Made by a program: the position numbers and the translations under genes. Below, one piece after another: positions 46,401 through 58,900 of a stretch of 64,000 bases of DNA. This DNA comes from Corylus avellana (lineage: Eukaryota > Streptophyta > Magnoliopsida > Fagales > Betulaceae): positions 16,523,656-16,587,655 of the forward strand of contig NC_081547.1 of assembly GCF_901000735.1 (NCBI RefSeq), in the 5' to 3' direction. The first letter of the stretch is position 1; each line of letters begins with the position of its first letter. The notes under the pieces are model-generated. The model was not told the origin of the DNA. It saw nothing but the letters and a program-made list of their open reading frames with translations, and ran no database searches.

Positions 46401-49400
46401 TAATTTAAACGAAGAAACTTGAATATATTTACAAATGCTAAAAATCTAGTCTATGATGTTTCCTTGAAGTCCGTTGAAATCGGCAGCAATCTCGTGGCTA
46501 ACCTATTCCTTTTATGGAGCGAATCTTCTTGATTTGATTTAATAACGTGCTAGTTAGAATTGATCCAAAATAATAGATCTTGTCAATACTGAAAATCCCG
46601 TCAGTCAAATCCTTGAACATTCCCATCGGTCAACTCTTCATGAAGATTAGCTAATCTCGTCAGCACTTGTTAAATTACCAGTTATCCCAAAAGCTTAAGC
46701 TGATAGGAAGAGGTAAATTTAATCACTTATCATTACTTTAACACTCCCTCTTACGTGTGAGGTCAAACTCTCTTTTAATAGGTGATGCTCGACACGTGAA
46801 ATTTTTAATTTAAATGGGGGGAGGGGGTGAATTGACGAAGTCAAGGTTCGATCTCAGGACCTTTGGTTTTGATACCATATTAAATTATCAGTTATCCCAA
46901 AAGCTTAAGCTGATAGGAAGATGCAAATTTAATCACTTAATCATTACTTTAACAGTACTAAAAAGCCCGTCGGTAAATCTTTTGCTGTCATATACCCCAC
47001 CGGTAATACACACCGTCTTTTCCTTCTGTCATTTCATTGTCGAAGATCAATTGTCATCTTGCTCAAACGGTAAGGGATGTTTGACCTGAAGTCTGTTGTT
47101 GGAAAGAACCCATTGGTTGGTTCCGATGGTAGAGCTCTTCTGTGTTAACCCCAACTTGTTAATAACCAGACAGTCAATTGCCCAACAGTAATGTTGATCT
47201 TGAATAATCTTGCTTGTTAGCAACTCCGCTTGGCACAACGAACTCCTCGGTAAAGGCCTCTCGGGAAGATGAGCCCTTCAATAAACCGAGTCCTTCGGTA
47301 AAGGTTGCTCGGGAAAATGATCCCTTCAAGAAATCGAGTCCTTCGATGAAAGGCCTCTTGGGAAGATAAGACCTTTGGAAATATGAGCCCCTCAGTACAG
47401 CCTCTTGGATGGCCTCTTAGAAGCTCTTGGAATGGCTTCTTGTGAGAGCTTCTCAGAATGGCCTCTCGAGAGCTTGGGATGGCCTCTCGGAAGCTCTCGA
47501 AATAGCTTCTCAAGAGGGCTTCTTGGAATGGTCTCTAAGACTTCTTTAAGAGGCTCCAATTGGTCAACACACGGACCACCATGTGTTTTTAGTTTGTGCC
47601 CCACAAGGGGGGCTCCTTGTCCTACGTCAGTAGTGGATGTCAAATTTGGCACTTCGTGGGGTGGGTGGTGTTGTAATGTTGTTAATAGGACCGTATGGGG
47701 TTGGTCTTTGAAATATTAGGAAGTGTTGGAAGAAATTTTCTTGATATACTAGATTTGAGGTGGGTGTGGCTCTAAGCTAGGATTTTGGCATGATATTTGG
47801 TGTGCAGATGAGACGTTAAAGGTAGCTTTCCCGAGTTATTCAGTTTTGCTCACTTTAAAGATGCTTCAATGGCAGATCATATACAGTTTTTTTATGACTC
47901 CCTTCGGTGAAACGTTAATTTTATTAGAGCAGCCTATGATTGGTAGATAGACTTCTTCCGTCAGAATGAGTCAGGGTAGTGAAGACAAGCTTTGTTGGAT
48001 CCCTTTCAAGGGAGGGGTGTTTGAAGTCAGATCGTTCTATAATCCCCTGTGGCAGTATAAAGACGTTTGATGTTCCGAATTCATGTCAGAAAGTTGAAGT
48101 GTAGTGATGAGGAGACTCTTTTTTTTTTTAATCTGTGTATGTCGTTAATAGCCAGATCTGTTTCCCAAATTCTAATGCTTCTAGGAAAGTTTAGTTGGCG
48201 AGAAAGGGGAACAAGAGAAAGCTGAATGCAAAGCTTCATCAATTGAAGATGGCTAGGAGAATATGTGATAGGCCTTATCTAATCTCTTGAGTTGTGAGAA
48301 ACTATGTTGATAGGTCCATTTGACCACATGTTCATATAAGATAGGCCCAACATGAGGTTTGAAGCTTCATTTGTTGGAATCCTGTTTTGTTTGTCTACCC
48401 TCTTGGATTGTGAGAGGTTTGGATAAAATTAATGTTCTAGGGTCTCCCTCTGTGGGGGAATAGGATTTGAGGTACATTAGGACTTAAGGAACCTCAATTC
48501 CTGTATTGATCGTTGTAAACCTTTTTCTTGGGGACTTACTTAAACATCCCCCCGACCACCCCACATTAAAGTGGGTGTAGGGCTTGTGGCCTTGCACTGA
48601 GTTGAGATTTGGTCAAGTAATTACCATCTTGGATTAAGTATGGTATCTCAATGGTCCCTTAGCTTCAATATAACTCTTTCCTTCAATTGTGGTGTAATGC
48701 CCATATGCAACCCCTTCGCTGGGTCTTAACTTTTGTGCATACTTATTATGCTTTGCAATTATATTAGTGTTCTTTCCGTGTGACAATCTTTCTTCCAGGT
48801 GGGGGTTGCTGAACTTAAAATTGCAGTTGAAAGAACTGGAGGGCTTGTAGTGCTTGCAGAAAGTTTTGGCCATTCAGTGTTCAAGGAATCACTGAGACGT
48901 GTTTTCCAGACGGGCGACTGTGATCTTGATCTATCATCAAAGTAAGGGTTTATTTAAGTATTGCTTGGTCAAATGACATCATACTGCAAGTTATTTTCTG
49001 GAGTCATAAAATTTACATAGTGGGTCAACTTTGATGTCAAATACTTTTTTAGTTGCTTGCCCATCTTTCATCTTAAATTAATTCGGTAGTGTCAACATAA
49101 TTATTTATCATTATATGATGACAATTGTTGGACATTATATTTTGGTCACTCTGTATTTCTTTTATTTTATTGCAATGAAGGATGACCGTATTTGATTGCT
49201 TTGTTTCTCATATCAGCAAGTGCTATGGCCTTATATTATTTTGCACGTCGAATTCATTCCTTTTCTATGAGAATACATCCGTTCAAGGTATATATATTGC
49301 CTGATATCTGCAATTTATTTTGGCATTGCCAACATGTGACTAATATTTTTTGCTAGATTTTGATGAGACACAATAGTTTTGGTCTTCTGTTAAATGTGTG

Positions 49401-52400
49401 GTGGGCTGTAGTTTTGAATTATCCCTTCATGCTACCATTGTGTATAGGTTGATTGGTAATTGGTATATTGCCTTGAGTCCTCATGCTATATGATGTTGAT
49501 TCCGTAAGATATAATACAATGTTCATTGGAAGAATGGTGCATAACTATCATAATTGTTTTTATTTTTATTTTTGATAGGTAATCAAGCAAATCTCATTAA
49601 AAAGTGTAAGGCGCCTCTAAGTACACATGAAGTATACAAAAAGCATACCAAAAAAGGGAAAACACAAGCCACCCTTAGAAACCCAAAGGAACGAAACTAC
49701 AACAAACCACCCACAAAGAAACCCTCAACCAGCAGAAGAGCCCTGGGCTTCATCATCACACTGAGAGGACCCTTCTGTCTTTACCACAGCTACAATAATC
49801 ATCACTAGCATCAAAGTTAATAGAACACTCTAAGTTTTTAAGCTCCTTCCTCCCTTTTGGTTTAGAAACAGAAACCACAATCTCATGACGCTGTCACTCT
49901 TCAAGGACTGTCAAAACATCTTGAAGCTTTTTCTCATTACCCACACGGGAGATCCCCAGAAAGGGAGAGATCTCCTTCGCACTTAACACAATCTTGGAGT
50001 AGCCGACATCCCCTACATCTCCATTCTCTCCAACATTAGCCTCATCTAGATCACCCCCCTTCGATGTTTCACCTACCTTTAAGACAGTTAGAGGGGGAAC
50101 AACCACTGGCATCGGCAAGTACTGAGAAACTCTTGGCCCCAATCTTGGAGGACTGGATGTTGAGTTTAAACTTGGGCTTGTGCTTGGGGGCCCAACGCAC
50201 CCTCTTATGTTGCCCAACATGCTTTGGTTTCTGAAAAAGCCCAAAGCTTCCAAAGCCCTTCAAATCTTCTATAACATCCCCCAAGGCCCGGCCAATCTTG
50301 GCTTGCAGCCTCATGAGCTGGCCCTTCCTCTCCCCAAGGGGCGATAACTACTTCTCCTTAGCTTGCTGCAGACACACCCCAATGTTTGCAACACCATCAG
50401 GGCAAGCAACGTTACCTCACGCAGTGGACCTTTGTTGGGTGTCAGATAGGCCCTTGTGCGCAGATTACCAATGAAAGGGCGGCCTTGGCCCAATGGGTGC
50501 CCTAGCTGCATCGTTGGTACCTATTATTGTAGCTGAAGAGCTAGCCACTGATTGCAACGCCTCCGCATACGATGTTGCACCATCTTCCCCGATAATCCTT
50601 TTCCCAGCTATATGAATTGAACCCTAACCCAACCAGGCCCAACCTTCTACCCCACCGGAGAAGAAACTAAAAGTCATCACCTTGTTCAACTCTCCAGCAA
50701 CTCAGCTTCTTCCCCACCTTTTGCAACCCTCAGGAAGCAAAATATGCCCTCTTCGGCCACCCACTGCGTAAACTGCCACCTCCAAGTACTGGGCGGTCTT
50801 CTTACCACCGCTTCGGGCGATGAGTACCTTTGAATCCTCTCGGAAAGATTTAACGAAGTCCTTAACATTAGGATTCTGCAATAACTCTTCCACCATTGAG
50901 ACCAGTCATGCGATCCACTGGGAGCCCAGAAACACTATACCGGAAAAGCCCCTCCTACTTTCCTCCAACCAGAGCTCCGAATCACCTTCCACCACCGAGA
51001 AAAAAGATTTAGCCTCCACGAAGAACCTCCACTCCATCTCCAATTGGCGCCTCCACATGCCACTCACATCCTCGCCTAAAGAATGGATGCGAGCTTTCTT
51101 CATGCTTTGGCGAGAGAGGACACCGCAAACCCCCAACAGCTACATGACTGATCCGAGATCCGCAAAGAACCACTCCAAAACGAAGGAGAAGCCCACAACC
51201 TGGAGCACCAGATCCTGTTGTTCTGATAGGCGACAAATCAGAGCAGAAAGCTAGCAGGATGTGCCTTCACGCGCCTCCGCTAGAAAAGTGAGAGGTGAGG
51301 GTGAAAGAAAGAAGAGAGATAAGATAAAGGTTATGCTCCATAATCCCTAAAACTTAACAAGATAGTTTACAAATAAGCTGTGGAGTTCCAATACGATGCA
51401 GTGGAAAAAAGGGCTTAGACCTGTTCTATTACAAACCCCAAAAGAAAATGAAAGGGGAAAAGAATGGCCTTGATTGGCTAAATCTTACCAGCCCATATTG
51501 CTTGAACCGGGATGTGCATAGCTATCATGCTATCATACTAATTTGTGTTTACTTGATATAGCTGTTCATATGTTCTGTGTCTTCCTTAATATGATTATTT
51601 GGTCTGGAGGACCATTCTAGCTCATTTTGTTTCTTTATATTCTATGCAGTGGTATATTTGAGATTAACTGCTCGAAGGATATCAAAGTTCAGGGCATTAT
51701 TGGTCCTTGTGCTTCTCTTGAAAAGGTATAATTTAAAGAGTTATTAGCTGGTTTCTCTTTCCGCCAATTGCATTTAGATTTTAATTTGTTGGCCACTTTG
51801 TGCAGAAAGGTCCTTTGTGCTCTGACAATGTTGTTGGCCAGGGGAGTACTACTGCGTGGAAGATGTGTGGCCTTGACAAAGCCACATCTCTGTGTCTTAT
51901 TTTTGAAATTGTAAAGAAGGAAAGCCCAGATGCTACCATTCAATCCACAAGCAATCAATTTTACTTCCAATTTTTAACTTAGTATGAACTCTAAGCTGAT
52001 GCTTTTTTGAGTAGTTATTTGTTGTGCCTGGCATAGATGGGTTTTGTTTTTACTCATTACAGATATTTTGCTTCAGTTATCAGCATAACGGTGGTCAAAC
52101 GAGACTTCGTGTTACGACCCTTTCAAGAAGATGGGTTGCTGGACCGGGAAGCATACAGGCAAGCTTTGTTGTCTTGCTTGTATATGATACATTATGTAAT
52201 CTTGTTTTGTAGGTTTCCGTTCTCGAGTAGAACCCATTGGTTCCATGTTTCCATAGTAGTGATGTGGACCTAGAAAGTAATAGCTAGTAATGATACATGA
52301 TGCAAGGCATCTTTTTCCTTGATGTTGTTTATGCGATTCCTATCCATGGAATGGACAGGTGGAGGCATAGTGTTCTATTTGTAGGCGTATATCATGCTGT

Positions 52401-52866
52401 GACCTTAAATGTTAGAAACAATGTGGCATGAGTTATATTAAAATTCGATACTATGTAGCTGTAAATGCAACTGTGGCAAAAAATGGTGTTATTGATAGGC
52501 TGCTACTAAATGATAATCTAATGTATTTGACCAAAGCATTATGATGTAGGAGAGAAGATTTGATACCAAAATTGATGTAGAACAAAAGATGTGATACGAA
52601 ATCTGATGTAGGATAATCTGGGAAGCAACAACCCTAAGGGGTTGGCCCAAGTGGTGGAGACCTTGGTCTTAAGGTTTGCTCCCTTCAAGGTCCAAGTTTA
52701 ACACCTCATGAGTGCAAACAATCTCTTGGGTCCAGACCCCCTGATGAAAAGCTAGCGATTTAACTAGTTCCGTATAGGGAAACTTCCGAGGGTGCGGTGC
52801 ATGGGACCGGAGTTTACTTTACAGGGTGGGTCCGAAGGGCCCTACCTTGGAGAGGTTCCCCGACAA

Positions 52867-52909
<43 letters not shown>

Positions 52910-55900
52910 TAAGCAACTTTTTTTAGGGTGTAGGATAATCTGGGAAGCAACTTGTTTTAAGGTTTAGGCAAAGCTACGAATAAGATTTTGGTAGGGAAGT
53001 AGGCTATTGTAAGGTTGTTTGATTAGGGTTTTGTAGTGAAAATGGCTGGAAATAGTAGTGAATGAGGGTTTCTAGGCTGTGTGCAGTAACCAGAGAAGGC
53101 TCTTTTGGTATTTTGGGGTCATTTATGAGCTATTTGATGGGTGGGTGATTTGAGATTCTTTGGAATTGAACTCTAATGAAATAATGTATGAAAAATCACT
53201 TCTAATATTGGCTCGAATTCAAAATACAATTGCTGGAAATTGAAAAGAAAATATAAAGAAGAAAAGAAAGAAGAAAACCTAGTAATCACATCTAGTTTTC
53301 CTAAGCATCATACTAAAGGGCACGTTTGGAACTTGGAATGACTATTACATTAGGAAATGGAATAGCCATTATTACTAGGGATGAAATAATTATCCATATT
53401 CATTAGTTTGATTGTAATACTAGAATGGAATCCAAAGTATGTATTCCGTTGTTTGGTACAGTGTAATACGTTGGTGAATAGAATTATATTGTAATCAATA
53501 TTTCTAAAAGACCCTTATAGTACAATTATAATTTACATTTTTATGGACCTTTTTTTCTATTTATTTTTCTTTAAAATATAAACAGTTATGTTTGAAGTTC
53601 TAACTGTTATTTATTTATTTATTTTCAATCCATGCCACACAAGAATAACCAACACAATTAAATTCAAGCATGCTTCATTGTGGAGTGGATTTCACCATGT
53701 GTCTGAAATCCATTTCAAAGGACCAAGCACAATGAGTTCAGGTATTCAGGTGGTCCAACACGTGCTTCAAACAATTTCTATAGGCGATGTAGAACAAAAT
53801 CAGGAGGAGAAATTATCGAAGTAGCAGAACCTCCAACTTTCATAGATGAAAAGAACTGAATTATATATCTCGTAATCTTAGAACATGGTCCAAATGTGAT
53901 GAGCATAATTCATATTCTGGTAACATTCAGGTTGTACTCTAAACCTTCAACAAATTGGTTCTTTCTATATCATTTTTCATTCAAACAACACCCATAACAA
54001 ATCAAATTCCGAGAAGTCAATATCATCTAGAACCACCTTGTACAAATTATTCTCTGTATCTCCTCGAAATGCATTTGAAATTTTATGTATCTGCAATAGA
54101 ACTTCATTCCATATCTCAAATTTCATTCAAACAATACCCATAACAAATCAAATTTAGAGATGAAAAAGTAAGAAGGAAGGAAAAAAAAAAGTAACACCCA
54201 CTTAAGGCCCTAGTGTTGAATGGTAAGTGAGGAAGTTAAACGTGGGGAGTAAGGTCCCTATTAGATGTTAGCATGGGGAGTAAGGATCAGACATAAGTGT
54301 GGGGAGTAAGGCCCCTATCAGACGTAAACGTGGGGGTAAGGCCCATAGAATGTCGAAGGGAGCAAGTCCCATAAGAAATGAGAAAGAGCAGAGCAAAGAA
54401 AAGAATAAAAAACTGCATTACATGAGTAAATATATGAAGAACCTTCCCGAACACTAATGCTTTTGCTGTTAAGGCTTCTCTCTTCTCTCTCATCCACTTC
54501 CGCCTGAGTACAGGCTCGTGGGTGGCGCGTGTTTACTTTTTGGGTGTCTAGCTTGTTAGCTATTTGGTTAGCGTTATGGCTGCTTCGAGAAGGTGGTTTG
54601 TGGAGTCCAAAGCTTTTGAGTTACTGATTAAGAGTGGGGCTTCAGGGGTGAGGATTTTTGAAAGTAAGTAATAGGAAACAAAAAACCATCTTTCTGCAGA
54701 AGGATGGGTTGGTGTAGTTGGCGCGCATTATAGAGGACTTGGTGGCAGTGGAATCTTCTGAGGTTTTTTGGGACCAATCCAAAGCAAAGTATCCACGGAT
54801 AATTGCTCAGAAATGCTCCAACAGACATGGGCAATTCCTGACGGTAGAAGAATATGATGGTAGGCATAGGAATGGCTCAATTATTATACCAGAAGGATGT
54901 TATGGTCAAGGACGGAAACATTTCATATCGGAGGTGCGTCTGGCTAAGACTTCTTTGTGTGAGTCTAGGGAGGTCAGGGAAGTTAATAAGAATTATGAAG
55001 GGGCGGGAAGGAGGAGTTAAGCGGAAGTTTTGGGGTTGTTCGCTGCAGCTGGTAGAGGATTGTTTCAATGCTTATGTTGAGCCAATAGCCAGGGTGCCAA
55101 GGTGGCTGAAAGAGGCCTCTGCAAAGAAGGATAAGCAAGTCCAGCTTTCTACTGATCAGGAGGGGGGTCCGCACAAGTCCTTAATTCCGGTGAAGTCGGG
55201 TGGTGGTTGTGTGGAGGGCCCGAAGAAGAACCAGTCCTTTGGTGGGGAGGGAATGTGCAACCCAAAGGTAGGGGAGCCACTGGGTGTTCTTAGCAGGGTT
55301 CCGGCGAGCAAGTTTCCTTCTCCGGAGAGTAGGTCGATCACCACGATGAGGCTGACATCATCGGAATGTGGTGCTGACCACGTGAAGGGATGGGAGGGGG
55401 TAGGTTGCCACGATGTGCAGTCCTGGTTTCATGTAAAATTTGATCTCATTAATGCAAAGGAGTCGTTGAGAAGATTGAGAGGTGAGGTGGACGTGGGTCT
55501 TGACAGACTTGATTGTGCTATCAGATTTGTGGAGGGCCTGAGTGTTTCTCCTAGGTCTGGTGGGGCTTGCGACTGTCAAGCCTGTGGGCTGGCAGGAGGT
55601 GACAAACATAAGCAAGGTGCGGCCCAGCCCAAGAAGGTTATTAGGGGACGGCCCAAGCATGGAAAGGGCACTCAACCGGTCAAGATGTATTTTAGGAGAA
55701 AGATTGCTCGGCCCGTGGAGAAAGGGGAGGTATCGGACACAGGACCGAAGCCGGTTGGTGCGCCGGACTGTTCGGCGGGAGGTCCAACTGCTCCGGTGGG
55801 CGTCGTCGGTAACTCTGTAAGCCCCGATGCTAGGTTGTTGTCCTGCGCCAGGAAGGCCCATGTTGATCTTGTTTTGCAGATCGTCTCTACGCCTCCGGCA

Positions 55901-58900
55901 GAGAAGCTGACAAAGGAAGTTTCGTCTAGTGAGGGGGTGGCGAGGAAGATTTCGACAAGGGATGGTGCTTTGGGAGATGTTTCGACAGTGGGCTCCATGA
56001 TCAAGGCTACGTCAACGATGGAGTTAAGCGATCAAGCATCGGGTTCTCCGGTTAGGGCGCAGGAGCTTCTTGCTAACCAGCGTTCTTCGAAGGGGGGCTC
56101 GAGCGTCTCTGCTCCAGGGATTTTGGGTGAGAAGCCTGGTAAGTGGGTGTCATCGGTTTTCTCTAGGTCTGCTGCCGGTGATTGTGAGGAGTCCAGGAGG
56201 GAAGATTCTCTGGGGAGCAACCCCGTTGAACAGTCTCTGGGTGTTTCTGTGTTGGGTATTCTGGGTAAGGAGCCGGGGATATGCACGTCACAGGTTGATA
56301 ATTTGGGTGGAGTTTCTATGGTAGTGGAGGGTTCTATTTCCCAGGAGTCGTTTGTCCCAGACTCTCTACATGAGGAGCCGTTGGAGGAGCAAGAGAGGGT
56401 CTTTATCATTAAGGCATGCAAGGAAGTTGGCCTATCTTGTGATGGAGAAGAAGGAAAGCTTGAGGAGACCATTTGGTTACTTATGGCTGACAACAAAGGC
56501 AATGAATTGGAAAGGGAAGAGTGTACTCCTGCAATTAAAAAAAGGTAAGAGGGAGCTTTATAATTTGCAGTCTTCTGTCAATTTTTTGGAGTATTCGTCA
56601 AGGGATAGGAACAAGGGGAGGGCCAGTCGAGTTAAATCATGAAGCTCAAGATTCTTTCATGGAATGTGAGAGGATTGAATGAGAGGGATAAGAGGTTGAG
56701 GGTTAGGAATTTGCTTAGAAGTTGGAGGGCAGATGTTGTTTGTTTCCAAGAGACGAAGATGGATTTTATTTCGTATAACTTAGTGAGGAGTTTATGGGGT
56801 TTCCCGTATCTGGAGTGGTGCTATGTTCCTTCTATTAGGGCTTCGGGGGGTATTTTGCTCATGTGGGACAAGAGGGCTGTTGAGAAGGTAGATGTAGTGT
56901 TGGGAAGTTATGTAGCAGCTTGTTCTTTCAAGAATGTTGAGGATGGCTTTGCGTGGGCATTTGCGGGGGTGTATGGTCCTAACAGAGTAAATTCTAGGCG
57001 TTTTCTTTGGGAGGAGCTGGCAAGGGTCATGAGCTGCTGGGACGTGCCGTGGTGTATCGGTGGGGACTTCAATGTCACTCTCTATCCTAGTGAAAGGTCG
57101 AGGGGAGCTCATTCACGGTCGGCAATGAGGGATTTTGGTGAGTTCATCTCGGAGCAGGGTCTCATGGACATTCCTTTAGTGGGGGGGGGATTTCTACTTG
57201 GTCAAATAATAATTCTTGGTCTAGGCTTGACCGCTTTCTTGTCTCCCCGAATTGGGAAGCCCGCCGCCTGGACTTGCGTCAAAAGAGGATGCTTCGGGTT
57301 TGCTCCGATCATGCTCCTATTATTTTGGACTACAATTCTTATCTGGGAGGCAAAAGGCCTTTCAAATTTGAGAATATGTGGCTCAAAGTGGAGTGTTTTG
57401 TGGATAAAGTGCGCAGCTGGTGGGACTCGTATCATTTTCAGGGTACTCCGAGTTTCATTCTTTATAAAAAGCTGTAAGCTCTAAACTGGGATATTAGGAG
57501 ATGGAATGTTCAAGATTTTGGCAATGTGGGGGTTTGTATTAAGGCTCGTATGGAAGATCTTAAAGCTCTGGATAGGGTGGAGGAAGAGAGAGGTTTATCC
57601 ACGGAAGAGATTGAGAGGAAAAGGGTGCACGCAAGTGAGTTAGAATTCTCCCTACTTCAAGAAGAAATCAGTTGGAGGCAAAAATCTAGGATCCGTTGGT
57701 TGAAAGAGGGTGACAAGTGTACAAAATTCTTCCATCGGATTGCTAATGCCAATCGAAGACAGAATTATATTGAGTTTCTGAACATTCATGGCACTACTAC
57801 TTTTGATCAAGAGGCTATTAGTAGTCATATCACTCGCTTTTATGAGTCGCTCTTCATAGAGACTCTTAGTTGGAGACCGAATTTGGATAATCTTCATTTC
57901 GATATGTTGGAGGTGGATGAGTCTTCTAGTCTGGAAGTTCCTTTTGAGGAAAGGGAGGTGGTGAAAAAAATGGATAGGGACAAGGCTCTAGGCCCGGATG
58001 GTTTTTCTATGGCTTTCTCCCAAGATTGGTGGGAGGTGATCAAAAAGGACATCATGGCTGTTTTTGCGGAGTGCTATGATTGAAGTAAATTCGAAAAAGG
58101 TCTCAATGCTGCGTTTATTGCTCTTATTCCGAAGTTGCATGGGGCGTCCGATCTGAAGGATTTCCGCCCTATCAGCCTTGTGGGGGGGATCTATAAGATT
58201 ATTGCGAAGGTTTTAGCCAATAGAATGAGGTAGTCATGAATCAGGTCATTTCCAACCCGCAGAACGCTTTCGTCAAAGGTAGACATATTTTGGATTCGGT
58301 GCTTATTGCCAATGAATGCCTGGACAGCCGACTCAGATATGGGGATCCCGGCCTCTTGTGTAAGTTGGATATGGAGAAGGCTTATGATCATATGAACTGG
58401 AAGTTTTTACTCTACTTATTAAAAAGGTGCGGTTTTGATGAGAAATGGTGCTCATGGATTGAACATTGTATTTCGTCGGTGCGGTTCTCGGTGTTAATCA
58501 ATGCCTCTCCTTCAGGTTCCTTTGAGAGTTCGCGTGGGGTTAGACAAGGTGACCCCCTTTTGCCTTTTTTGTTTATTATGGTCATGGAGACGTTCAGCAG
58601 GATGATTAATGTTTCTATGAGTAGGGGTTTCATCACCGGCTTCTATGTGGGTGCCAGAGAGCCTGAGCGGGTTACTGTTTCTCACCTTCTTTTTGCTAAT
58701 GATACGCTGGTTTCTTGTGGGGCTGCTCTTGAACATTTTAGATTTATTAAAGCCCTCATTATTGGTTTCGAGGCGGTCTCAGGTTTAAAAGTAAATTGGG
58801 CCAAATCTGTTTTGGTCCTAGTCGGAGGTTCGGTTGAGACGGGCGAGTTGGCTGGTATTTTGGGTTGTGGCACTAGTTCTTTGCCCGTGAAGTATCTGGG

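Noticed and set aside
47217..47719. Open frames of 86-104 codons on both strands
   Set aside because: Produced by the minisatellite; no independent protein feature.
48400..48450. Start of another L1 endonuclease ([11 protein letters not shown])
   Set aside because: Too short and not followed by further endonuclease motifs; only noted as weak similarity.
52077..52212. Splice acceptor at 52062 and reading on past 52158 into the intron
   Set aside because: Starting at 52063 gives a TAA at the junction with exon 6; starting at 52077 gives the family sequence YYQHNGGQ in phase. The GC donor at 52159 is required to join exon 8.
53320..54160. hAT-type MITE between 53320 and 54160
   Set aside because: One terminus-like sequence (GGGCACGTTTGGAAC) was seen, but no inverted partner or target duplication.
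55358..56502. Minus-strand frames of 110-167 codons in L1 ORF1
   Set aside because: They are antisense to the Ser/Gly-rich ORF1 and have no protein-family features.
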